The position numbers and the translations under genes were made by a program. Of a stretch of DNA of 39,473 nucleotides, positions 1 through 8,408 are shown piece by piece; position 1 is the stretch's first letter, and every line of letters starts with the position of its first letter. A model generated the notes under the pieces. The model had not been told where the DNA came from and did no database searches. It was given only the letters and a program-made list of their open reading frames with translations. This stretch comes from Flavobacteriales bacterium (GTDB lineage: Bacteria > Bacteroidota > Bacteroidia > Flavobacteriales_G > JALEGO01). Location of the stretch: NCBI GenBank assembly GCA_022763165.1, contig JALEGO010000718.1, positions 1 to 39,473 of the forward strand, written 5' to 3'.

Positions 1-2630
1 ACCCCAGCATCTCCTAATTTGATAACAGCTGTCATTAGACTGTTGATGCCTGCAGTATCAAGAGTAATATCCACGATAAGACTCGGGTCAAGAGCATTAA
101 ATTGTGGCGTCTCACCTTTAGCGTGTGTCAAACCATAGTTTAATAGAATGGCACTCAAATCATTTTGATCTATGAGTCCATCACCATTACAATCCGCATG
201 CTTGTAATCAACGCCATTTACAAAATTCGTACCCCAATCGTTTCCAAACTGCCCTACCCAATTGATAGTAGCATTTGGACGTACAGGACCCGTGCTGCCA
301 TAACCAATTCCAATTGGAAGAATATCAACTATATCCGCAACACCATTGGCATCACAATCTCCTGGCCAGATGGTATCGGACAGATTAATGCATGTTGAGT
401 AATGACAAGAATCAACATCAATAACAGTCACACAATAAGTCCCTTGTCCAAGCGGTAAAACAACGGCTGTGTTTTGACCATTAGACCACTGATAGCTATA
501 TGGCGGATTTCCTCCAAATGGCATTGCAGTCAATGTGTTATTCACAGTGTCATGAGTAATGGTCACTGTTAGATTGCAGCAGTTGGTATCTTGAGCAACA
601 TAAACTGTATCATAAATTGAACAACCATTTGAATCTGTAACATACAAGAGAAACCAATCTTGACTTGGGTCTGGGACAGTATCAATTGTAGCGTTCAACG
701 CATTAGGGTTATTGATCACAATCGCAGGGCCTTGTGCATGGTACCACTGGTACGTGAAAGGCGCTGTACCTCCTACGATACTCAACCCTTGTGACAAATC
801 AATACCAGCTGTATCACATGTGTAGATATAGTGTGATCCTGCTGTTCCATTGTTTTGGAATGCAAAGCCAGAACATGGAGAGACATTCACATTGATACAG
901 GCTGTATCACTACAACTAGCAGTATCCAATACAGTCACACAATACGTGCCCGACACTGGAAACGGACCATGATAAGGTTGAGTCAAAATAGATCCATCAC
1001 TCCAAATGTACGTTGGAAATCCTTGATTTCCGCTCACATGAACCAGCGCGTCATTTGCTGTTGTTTGAGTAATACTATCAATTTTAATTGTGCAATTTAA
1101 CGAACCACAGCCGGTATCCTGAACAACATAGACTGTATCATAAATAGAACAACCATTTGCATCCGTAACGTATAATAAGAACCAATCTTGACTGGGATCC
1201 GGAACAGTATCAACTGTCGCATTAAAAGCCGTATCATTATTTATGACTATTGAGGGCCCTTGGGCATGATACCACTGGTAGGTGAAAGGTGCAGTACCTC
1301 CAACAATGCTCAATCCTTGTGATAGATCGATACCAACTGAATCACAAGTATACACCCAATGACTGCCAGCTGTACCATTATTTTGGAAGGCAAATGAAGA
1401 ACAAGGAGAAGAAGATGTATTTAAGCTATCCTGCAATCTGACAAACGGAATGAGTGTAGAACTGGTAGCAGTGTAAATTGTACAATGACCAGCTACCACA
1501 AAACCACCATTTGTTTCATAACACGTAAATGGATGAAATACCGTGTCGGGGTTTCCAATTAATTGATCATTATATTCGTACAAAAGTCCACCATGGCTGT
1601 CCAACTCAATAATTCCCCCATATTGCCCGGTACTTACAATAATCGAATTGTATGAGCTTGTTTTCACATTCGAAATGGCGTTATGCGATCCGTTTGAGGA
1701 GTTAATCGTTACAATACTATCCAAAACAGTATTTCCTGATTGTATTTTTAGCATTCTAGAAAAATTTCCAGGGCCCCCATTGGATGCGCTAATCACATTC
1801 ACCACTACATCCGAATTAATCTCAATAGCAGATAAAGTAGAATACCCAACACCAGCCTGATTATAGATCTTGTGTGTCAAAGTTGAATCACCATTGCCAT
1901 CCAATTCCAGCACCCAATTGAAATGAGTTTGCCATAAATTACTCGTAACCACTTTTGCAGAAAGTAGGTAATTTCCAGATTGGCTTTGAGATACATACTG
2001 ACTCAAAACACTGTATCCAGGAAACCCATACGACTTGTTAACCAAAACATTCCCAGAAATATCAGTTTTAATAAAAGCAACCTCGTCATATGTACCTGAA
2101 CTGTTTATTCTATTGCAAGTAAAAGCTATGTCCCCGCTTTGAGTAAGAACAGAATGTGAAATACGAACATTGTTACTCCACACGCTACTTAAACTAAGAC
2201 CCAAGGTATTCATTGAAATAAGATTACCATTCTGATCTGTTCTCAAGATTAAACCATCAAAAGTTTGGCCTTGTTGAACAAGTGTTAATACTATTAGATC
2301 ACCATTTGTTGGATCTTCATGAATCCTAGGCCCTTCATACCAACCCAAAACAACTGAACTAGCACTGTAATTATAATCTTTAACCCAAATTGTATCACCA
2401 TTTAAATCCACTCTTGAAATCGTGATATCATTTTGTCCAAATCCAGAAACTCCAACATGAGAATTTGATGATGGAATCATATCGAAATAATGCGACTGTC
2501 CATCTCCTAAGTCATGAAGCTTTTCCCATTGCGCGAAGCCAATCTGAGTAAAGACAAGCATAAGTACTAGAAGGTTTAGCACCTTGCTTAAACCTGTCAT
2601 TTTTAAGTATTTGTTGTTTTCAATTTTCAT
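1..2630 (-). CDS. Large secreted repeat protein, 3' end truncated by the window edge: signal peptide, tandem PKD/SprB-like modules, dockerin-like EF-hand loops, start of a cohesin-like domain
   Basis: Not in the ORF track because it has no stop inside the window. Reverse-strand ATG at 2628-2630 gives MKIENNKYLKMTGLSKVLNLLVLMLVFTQIGFAQWEKLHDLGDG... I checked that the frame is constant at about 857, 1385 and 182. It contains GDCDANGVADIVDILPIGIGYGSTGPVRPNATINWVGQ...DYKHADCNGDGLIDQNDLSAILLNYGLTH, closely matching the 4234-6831 protein. Confidence 0.85.
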   Translation of the reverse strand, partial: MKIENNKYLKMTGLSKVLNLLVLMLVFTQIGFAQWEKLHDLGDGQSHYFDMIPSSNSHVGVSGFGQNDITISRVDLNGDTIWVKDYNYSASSVVLGWYEGPRIHEDPTNGDLIVLTLVQQGQTFDGLILRTDQNGNLISMNTLGLSLSSVWSNNVRISHSVLTQSGDIAFTCNRINSSGTYDEVAFIKTDISGNVLVNKSYGFPGYSVLSQYVSQSQSGNYLLSAKVVTSNLWQTHFNWVLELDGNGDSTLTHKIYNQAGVGYSTLSAIEINSDVVVNVISASNGGPGNFSRMLKIQSGNTVLDSIVTINSSNGSHNAISNVKTSSYNSIIVSTGQYGGIIELDSHGGLLYEYNDQLIGNPDTVFHPFTCYETNGGFVVAGHCTIYTATSSTLIPFVRLQDSLNTSSSPCSSFAFQNNGTAGSHWVYTCDSVGIDLSQGLSIVGGTAPFTYQWYHAQGPSIVINNDTAFNATVDTVPDPSQDWFLLYVTDANGCSIYDTVYVVQDTGCGSLNCTIKIDSITQTTANDALVHVSGNQGFPTYIWSDGSILTQPYHGPFPVSGTYCVTVLDTASCSDTACINVNVSPCSGFAFQNNGTAGSHYIYTCDTAGIDLSQGLSIVGGTAPFTYQWYHAQGPAIVINNPNALNATIDTVPDPSQDWFLLYVTDSNGCSIYDTVYVAQDTNCCNLTVTITHDTVNNTLTAMPFGGNPPYSYQWSNGQNTAVVLPLGQGTYCVTVIDVDSCHYSTCINLSDTIWPGDCDANGVADIVDILPIGIGYGSTGPVRPNATINWVGQFGNDWGTNFVNGVDYKHADCNGDGLIDQNDLSAILLNYGLTHAKGETPQFNALDPSLIVDITLDTAGINSLMTAVIKLGDAG
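604..866 (-). repeat. Intragenic repeat copy 2 (period 528 bp)
   Basis: Near-identical to 1132-1394. Encodes FAFQNNGTAGSHYIYTCDTAGIDLSQGLSIVGGTAPFTYQWYHAQGP...-like sequence in both copies; offset is exactly 528 bp and in frame. Confidence 0.85.
1132..1394 (-). repeat. Intragenic repeat copy 1 (period 528 bp)
   Basis: See 604-866. Confidence 0.85.
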
Positions 2631-2762
2631 AATGATACTTTTTCTACATTACAAATATTCAAAGTAATCTGTTCTCAAAAAAATACATTTTACAACTATT
2701 ATACATTTTTTATTATATTTATATAATTAATTATCAATTATTTAATTATAAAATAATACAAT

Positions 2763-4175
2763 ATTTTTAACTCAAAAGGCATAGAAATACTTAGGAAATT
2801 TGACAATATCCAGTTCAAAAAGCTCGGAAAATACATCAGATCAGAGTACTTTGGAGTAAATTCTTCACTTCAAAAACTACACGAGATTGTAGCATCACAT
2901 TTCCCAAGACTCCACCTTCTTCCAAAAAAGGAACTATTGTTTCATCAAATATTCAACGAACCATATGATAACACTAAGTTGCACCTCACTTTGAGTCGCT
3001 ACTATAAGACTATTGAGAACTTTTTATCACACGAGACTTTAATGGCTGATGAAGTACTAAGCAACCTTTTGACACTGGAGTCGCTTAAAACCTTTGATTC
3101 CGAAAAACACTTTTCTGGGAAGAAAAAAGCCATTCAAAAAAACTTGCAAAACCGCGACATACCTTCAAACGTGCGTTTGTACGGCAAACTTACTCTAGAG
3201 GAAAAGTCCTTTGAATACTTTAGCCGACTTCAAAAGCCAGAATCCGTTCAGGATCTTCAAGAGCTGTACGATAGTATTGATGAGCACTTTCTTTATCTAA
3301 AACTTAAATATGCTTGTGAATTATTGTCCAGAAAACAAATATTAGATCAAACCTTTGACCTTTCCTTTTTGGATGCCATTTTGGATTATGGAGCCCAAAA
3401 TTTCAGCCAAGAAAGCAAGCCTTTGATTTATGGTTTTTATCGCTTAGTGGAGCTCGTTATGCATAATAGAGACACGGATTTTAAGTTTTTAAAAACCTTT
3501 GTGCAAAGCAAAGCCTTCAATACATCTGACAAAAGAGTAATCTATGGTTTTCTCATTAATTTTTGCATTAGGATGTCCAATCTAGGTAATGTAATTTATC
3601 TAGAGGAGTTATTCTCAATCTACGTGCAGCTTATTGATGAAGGTCTTCTTGTCCAAAACAACAAATTGTATTTATATGATTACAAAAATGTTGCAACAAC
3701 GGCCATCCGACTTAAAAAGTTCGATTGGGTTAAGGCCTTTACAGAAAACTACACAAATTACATCCCGCACAAGGATCGCCCATCTGCTTTAGCCTATAAT
3801 TTGGCGAGAATTGATTTTTATCAAGAAAAATACAAATCAGCCATTCGCGTATTATCTGGAGTAGATTACTCTGATCTTTACTACGAACTTGGCTCAAGAA
3901 GTTTAATCATCAAAATTTATTTTGAACTGGACGATTATAGCCTTTTCGAAGCCAACTGCAATTCATTCAAAATCTTTTTAAAACGACTTAAAATTGGCTC
4001 AGAATATCAAAGAAAAATCTACAATAACTTTATAAAACACAGCATTCGATTATTCAAAATCAAAGAAGGCAATACTAAAAGTAAATCTCAATGGATTGAG
4101 GAAATTCAAAAGACTCAAGAGATCGCTGACCGCACATGGGTTTTAGAAAAGATGGAAACCCTAAAAGAACCTTAG
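2763..4175 (+). CDS. Alpha-helical protein of unknown function, paralog of 6983-8395; ORF track starts at the internal TTG 2937, but homology reaches 2763
   Basis: In-frame codons 2763-2936 translate to IFNSKGIEILRKFDNIQFKKLGKYIRSEYFGVNSSLQKLHEIVASHFPRLHLLPKKEL and align with the paralog N-terminus MKNKKIIKILQQLSHEDVKELSKFIHSDYFSCPKLARKLYDTIIRYYPNFKESLINKER. In-frame stop TAA at 2754. Confidence 0.75.
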   Translation: MFNSKGIEILRKFDNIQFKKLGKYIRSEYFGVNSSLQKLHEIVASHFPRLHLLPKKELLFHQIFNEPYDNTKLHLTLSRYYKTIENFLSHETLMADEVLSNLLTLESLKTFDSEKHFSGKKKAIQKNLQNRDIPSNVRLYGKLTLEEKSFEYFSRLQKPESVQDLQELYDSIDEHFLYLKLKYACELLSRKQILDQTFDLSFLDAILDYGAQNFSQESKPLIYGFYRLVELVMHNRDTDFKFLKTFVQSKAFNTSDKRVIYGFLINFCIRMSNLGNVIYLEELFSIYVQLIDEGLLVQNNKLYLYDYKNVATTAIRLKKFDWVKAFTENYTNYIPHKDRPSALAYNLARIDFYQEKYKSAIRVLSGVDYSDLYYELGSRSLIIKIYFELDDYSLFEANCNSFKIFLKRLKIGSEYQRKIYNNFIKHSIRLFKIKEGNTKSKSQWIEEIQKTQEIADRTWVLEKMETLKEP

Positions 4176-4183
4176 TGCAAAAA

Positions 4184-4215
4184 AGAAAAGCCCCTTTGAA
4201 TAAAGGAGCTTTTCT
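4184..4215. terminator. Bidirectional intrinsic terminator between convergent genes
   Basis: Hairpin AGAAAAGCcCCTTTgaatAAAGGaGCTTTTCT between the stops at 4175 (+) and 4234 (-), with A/T flanks on both sides. Confidence 0.75.
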
Positions 4216-4233
4216 GAAATGAACTTAAATAAT

Positions 4234-6831
4234 TTATTCTAAAATCAACTTCTTGTGAATCATTTGTTCATCACCAACAATGATCACATTGTAAATTCCA
4301 TTTTCAAGATGATCAACAGAAATGATATTCTCATCTGTAGCTTGAAATTGTAGAACCGCTTGACCAATCGCATTGTAGATATACACATCGGCTATTTGCA
4401 TATTGGTGGTGAGTCTGATGACATCTTTAGCTGGATTGGGGTAGAGCATAACATCCATATTTTCCTGGTAATCAGAGATTCCAAGCGCTGGATCATCTGT
4501 AATTACAATAGAATCATTGATTAAATTAACATTGACAATTGATTCATCATTGGAAATGATTCTAACATTGGATAACATCAATTTAAGTGTTTCGTAAATT
4601 GTTTGCTTACCTGTTAAATCGTCAATTGTAAAGATCTCAATTGAAGCTATTTCGCCCATCCCTGAATTGTTCGCTTGATCAGTTCTAGTTAACCCAACAT
4701 CAACTCTACCTGCACTTGGTAAATTCTTATCAAGAGCAATCATGTTACCAGGATTGCTTATGTTTCCGAGCCATGAGTTGTTATAACTTACAGTTACAGA
4801 ACTTGTATCAATCAATGCTGGGTCGTAATTTAAGGAGAATGTAACTCCATAAATATTATTTGCAGCTTGAACATTATCACCTAGTTTTACAGAAGCCGTT
4901 ACTAAGGCATTTTCACCAATCGTATCCGCTGTTACATCAACAATCAAACTTGGATTACTCATGATAAAATCCTCACTTCCCTCTCCTTTTGAATGTGTCA
5001 AGCCGTAGTTGAGCAAGATCGCACTCAAATCATTTTGATCAACAATACCATTACCGTCACAGTCAGCATGTTTGTAATCAGCACCCGTGATGATTGAAGT
5101 CCCCCAATCTGTAGCCGGCTGCCCGACCCATGTTAAAGAAGCATTTGATCTCACTGGACCTGTTGAGCCATATGCAATACCGATAGGCAAAATATCAATA
5201 ATGCTTGCAATTCCATCTGAATTCGCATCACCTGGCCACACATCGTACGTACAACTTGTATCTAAGACTACAGTATCATGAGCCACGCAACCATTAGCAT
5301 CTGTTACTGTGAGGTAGACCGGAGAAACCGTAGTACAAACAGTCGCTATCGGATTTGAGGCTGTTGTATCATCCAAAGATCCGCAGGTGCCATTAAATGA
5401 CCATTCATATGTGTAAGGAAGTGTACCACCAGTGGCTGTAGGAGACCCTCCCAATTGTGCTGTGTAACCCAAAAGAGAGCTATTTACACAAAGCGTATCG
5501 TTAGCAGCAGCAGCAGCTACTAAATTACAAGGAACTTGATTTACGCAAGTAGTGTCCAAAATAACTGTATCATGAGCCACACAACCATTAGCATCCGTTA
5601 CTGTGAGGTAGACCGGAGAAATAGAAGTACAAACCGTTGCAATAGGATTTGCGGCTGTTGTATCATCTAAAGACCCACAAGAACCATTGAATGACCACTC
5701 ATATGTATAAGGAAGTGTGCCGCCAGTCGCTGTTGGCGATCCTCCTAATTGCGCTGTGTAACCGAAAAGAGAACCATTAACGCATAGTGTGTCTTGTGCA
5801 GCTGCAGCAACAGTAATGTTACATGCCGCAGGATTAGGGAATCTATATACACCTTCAGATCCTGACGGAGACCCATAGTCTGTCCCAATATAAATATACT
5901 TTTCGGTTACGTCAAAGCTTGTTATTGTGTCCTGAAAAAATGGGATTGAATTCCAGGAATTCCCTCCATCAAGAGTGTAAAACACATCAGCACCAGTGAA
6001 AGTTCCATCACATGCAGCGATGAAAAGCTCATCTTCATCTGTCGAAGCCATTTGTTCATTTTTCCTTGGGAAATTATTTGGCAACATCCATAGGACTGGC
6101 TGATTCGTTGAAGCATTCCAGGCAGAACCATTATTAGAAGATATGTACAATACAGAGTTGGGATCATCACTCAAAATGTAAGTTTTATTGTCATCATGAT
6201 GCAATCCCCTAACACCTCCAGAGTTTACCGATGTCCAACTCGCTCCATTATCATTGGAAATTTGACAATCAGTCGCATACAATCCTCCGATCAATGTATT
6301 GGTATTATGATTTTTTTCAATATGTGAAATATCGTTGGGTGTAGTGATACTGCTCCAGGTTAAACCTTGATCAGCTGTTCGAAAAATATGATTCGCGGAA
6401 CTGTGGTGGAATAAAGCTACCAAAGTATTAGGATCCTCAACGAGCAAATCTATTGTAAAGCCACCACCACCAGGCCAACCCAAGTTAATCCCTGCAGAGG
6501 ACCATGTTGAGCCTCCATCACTAGTTTTATATATTTCTCCAATATTACTAACAACAAAGCCAATATTTGCATCTATAAACTCCGCTTGTAACAAGGATCC
6601 ATTAATCGTTCCAGCTGGAGCTAAAACACTCCAATTATCACCATAATCAGATGTGAAATGGATAACGTTCGGTCCAAAGGCCCAACCTAAGCTGTCCAAA
6701 AAAGTTACCTCACTGGTGTTGTCCACAAGTATCTGTGAGAACTGAGCCTTCAGTCCCTGGACAGCCAATAGTACGGTAAGAGTAAGTATTAGTTTTGTCT
6801 TCATATCAATATAATTTAGGGTTGTTTTCAA
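4234..6831 (-). CDS. T9SS-secreted protein: signal peptide, BNR/YCF48-like repeats, two tandem PKD/SprB-like repeats, dockerin-like loops, cohesin-like domain, type A C-terminal sorting domain
   Basis: Likely start is ATG 6804 (MKTKLILTLTVLLAVQGLKAQ signal peptide) rather than TTG 6831. FRTADQGLTWSSI / YTLDGGNSWNSI BNR-type motifs; DANSDGIASIID and DCDGNGIVDQND loops; C-terminus MDVMLYPNPAKDVIRLT...VDHLENGIYNVIIVGDEQMIHKKLILE is typical of T9SS type A sorting domains. Confidence 0.9.
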   Translation of the reverse strand: MKTTLNYIDMKTKLILTLTVLLAVQGLKAQFSQILVDNTSEVTFLDSLGWAFGPNVIHFTSDYGDNWSVLAPAGTINGSLLQAEFIDANIGFVVSNIGEIYKTSDGGSTWSSAGINLGWPGGGGFTIDLLVEDPNTLVALFHHSSANHIFRTADQGLTWSSITTPNDISHIEKNHNTNTLIGGLYATDCQISNDNGASWTSVNSGGVRGLHHDDNKTYILSDDPNSVLYISSNNGSAWNASTNQPVLWMLPNNFPRKNEQMASTDEDELFIAACDGTFTGADVFYTLDGGNSWNSIPFFQDTITSFDVTEKYIYIGTDYGSPSGSEGVYRFPNPAACNITVAAAAQDTLCVNGSLFGYTAQLGGSPTATGGTLPYTYEWSFNGSCGSLDDTTAANPIATVCTSISPVYLTVTDANGCVAHDTVILDTTCVNQVPCNLVAAAAANDTLCVNSSLLGYTAQLGGSPTATGGTLPYTYEWSFNGTCGSLDDTTASNPIATVCTTVSPVYLTVTDANGCVAHDTVVLDTSCTYDVWPGDANSDGIASIIDILPIGIAYGSTGPVRSNASLTWVGQPATDWGTSIITGADYKHADCDGNGIVDQNDLSAILLNYGLTHSKGEGSEDFIMSNPSLIVDVTADTIGENALVTASVKLGDNVQAANNIYGVTFSLNYDPALIDTSSVTVSYNNSWLGNISNPGNMIALDKNLPSAGRVDVGLTRTDQANNSGMGEIASIEIFTIDDLTGKQTIYETLKLMLSNVRIISNDESIVNVNLINDSIVITDDPALGISDYQENMDVMLYPNPAKDVIRLTTNMQIADVYIYNAIGQAVLQFQATDENIISVDHLENGIYNVIIVGDEQMIHKKLILE
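5271..5517 (-). repeat. Intragenic tandem repeat copy 2 (period 294 bp)
   Basis: Near-identical to 5565-5811; encodes AAAAANDTLCVNSSLLGYTAQLGGSPTATGGTLPYTYEWSFNGTCGSLDDTTASNPIATVCTTVSPVYLTVTDANGCVAHDTV. Confidence 0.85.
5565..5811 (-). repeat. Intragenic tandem repeat copy 1 (period 294 bp)
   Basis: Same repeat as 5271-5517, in frame (98 codons apart). Confidence 0.85.
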
Positions 6832-6969
6832 ATTTTCGCTTTTCTACATTACAAATATGACCACTATTACTTGGTAAAAAAATTACATTTAATCAAATTT
6901 GTATGAAAATAATAAAACATTTTTGACACAATTATTGTGTAATTTATTAATAAACAATTATTTGTAAAA

Positions 6970-6977
6970 TACATTTG
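6970..6977 (+). promoter_or_regulatory. Candidate Bacteroidota -7 element (TACATTTG) just upstream of the 6983 start
   Basis: Matches TAnnTTTG; only 5 nt before the TTG start codon. No well-placed -33 TTG found. Confidence 0.35.
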
Positions 6978-6982
6978 TAGTA

Positions 6983-8395
6983 TTGAAAAACAAAAAAATT
7001 ATCAAAATATTACAACAATTGAGTCATGAGGATGTAAAAGAACTTAGCAAATTCATACATTCTGACTATTTTTCCTGCCCAAAATTAGCTCGAAAACTCT
7101 ATGATACCATAATCAGATACTACCCAAATTTTAAAGAAAGTTTAATCAATAAAGAGCGAATATGGGCCAAGCTTTTTGACGAGCATTATAATGATCAAAA
7201 AATGAGGCTGCTTACCAGTGATTTATACAGGCAAGTTGAGCACTTTTTGATCTACCAATCTTTAAAAAAAGATAACCTTTTACAAGATCAGTTACTTATC
7301 AAACGAATCGGTCAGATGAACCTTCCTTCTGCATTCCAATCCACACTAAACAGCCAGAAAAAAAAGCAAAAAAACTCAGGTTATGGTCAAATTGAATTAC
7401 TACACAGCAATCTGATAATAGAAGAAGAGACTTTTGAATTCAAATCAAGAACAGAACCTCAATCTTCGATTCAAAACCTTCAGCGGATTTCAGACCTTAC
7501 TGATGAGTATTTTCTTTCCATGCAATTAAAATATTCATGCGAACTCTTAAACAGAGAGAAAATACTTTCGCAAAGCTACGAATATGAATTGATCAATGAA
7601 TTGATCACATTTATCCCAACGTCAAGTTATATCGATGTTCCTTTAATTCATTCCTACTATCACATATTCTTAATGCTAAAAACTGACGATGAACGGGAGT
7701 TTTTTTATCTGAAAGACAAACTGACCGAGTACCTAATGGTATTGAATTCAAAAGAACTGAGAGACATCTATGTTTTCCTACTTAACTATTGCATTCAACA
7801 ATCAAACAAAGGCAATGCGAAGTACCTTAAAGAGCTTTTTGATTTATACAAGATTCTTCTGGATCATCGTATTATAATTGAGGGTAATTACATGCACCTC
7901 TATGATTTCAAAAACATTTCCACCGTAGCATTGCGTGTGAAAGCATACAACTGGATTTCAAACTTCACTAATGAATACACACCTTATTTAAGTCTTCAAT
8001 ATAGAGAAAGCGCCATTGCCTTTAACATGGCCCGAATTAGTTATCAGAAAGGCGCATTAAAAGAAGCCACGAAATTTTTATTAAACGTAGACTTCGCAGA
8101 TACATATTATGAGATTGGTGCGAGATCTCTTCTTATTAAAATCTTTTTTGAGGAGGATAATTATGACCTTTTCATAGCCAATGTTAATTCTTTCAAACAA
8201 TACATTGACAGAAACAAATCTGTAACAGACCATCAAAACAAGCTACATTCCAATTTTTTGAAATGGATCAAGCGGCTTTATAAAGTGAAAGAGGGTAAGC
8301 GAAGAAATTTTCGAAAATGGCATGATGAATTTAGAAATGACATTTTAATTGCTGACAAAACTTGGCTGGAAGACAAATTCGTAGAATTATCTTAA
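6983..8395 (+). CDS. Alpha-helical protein of unknown function, paralog of 2763-4175
   Basis: 470 aa ORF with TTG start; full-length similarity to the other copy, including C-termini KWIKRLYKVKEGKRRNFRKWHDEFRNDILIADKTWLE vs KHSIRLFKIKEGNTKSKSQWIEEIQKTQEIADRTWVLE. Confidence 0.85.
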   Translation: MKNKKIIKILQQLSHEDVKELSKFIHSDYFSCPKLARKLYDTIIRYYPNFKESLINKERIWAKLFDEHYNDQKMRLLTSDLYRQVEHFLIYQSLKKDNLLQDQLLIKRIGQMNLPSAFQSTLNSQKKKQKNSGYGQIELLHSNLIIEEETFEFKSRTEPQSSIQNLQRISDLTDEYFLSMQLKYSCELLNREKILSQSYEYELINELITFIPTSSYIDVPLIHSYYHIFLMLKTDDEREFFYLKDKLTEYLMVLNSKELRDIYVFLLNYCIQQSNKGNAKYLKELFDLYKILLDHRIIIEGNYMHLYDFKNISTVALRVKAYNWISNFTNEYTPYLSLQYRESAIAFNMARISYQKGALKEATKFLLNVDFADTYYEIGARSLLIKIFFEEDNYDLFIANVNSFKQYIDRNKSVTDHQNKLHSNFLKWIKRLYKVKEGKRRNFRKWHDEFRNDILIADKTWLEDKFVELS

Positions 8396-8408
8396 TTTTT
8401 GACTCAAG

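Noticed and set aside
165-1860. Plus-strand ORFs 165-398, 855-1100 and 1648-1860
   Set aside because: They lie antisense to the long, clearly coding minus-strand secreted-protein frame (1-2630); compositions look like antisense translation.
1-8395. Mobile element or transposon as the source of the duplicated cassette
   Set aside because: No transposase, integrase, terminal inverted repeats or target-site duplications seen; tandem gene duplication is sufficient.
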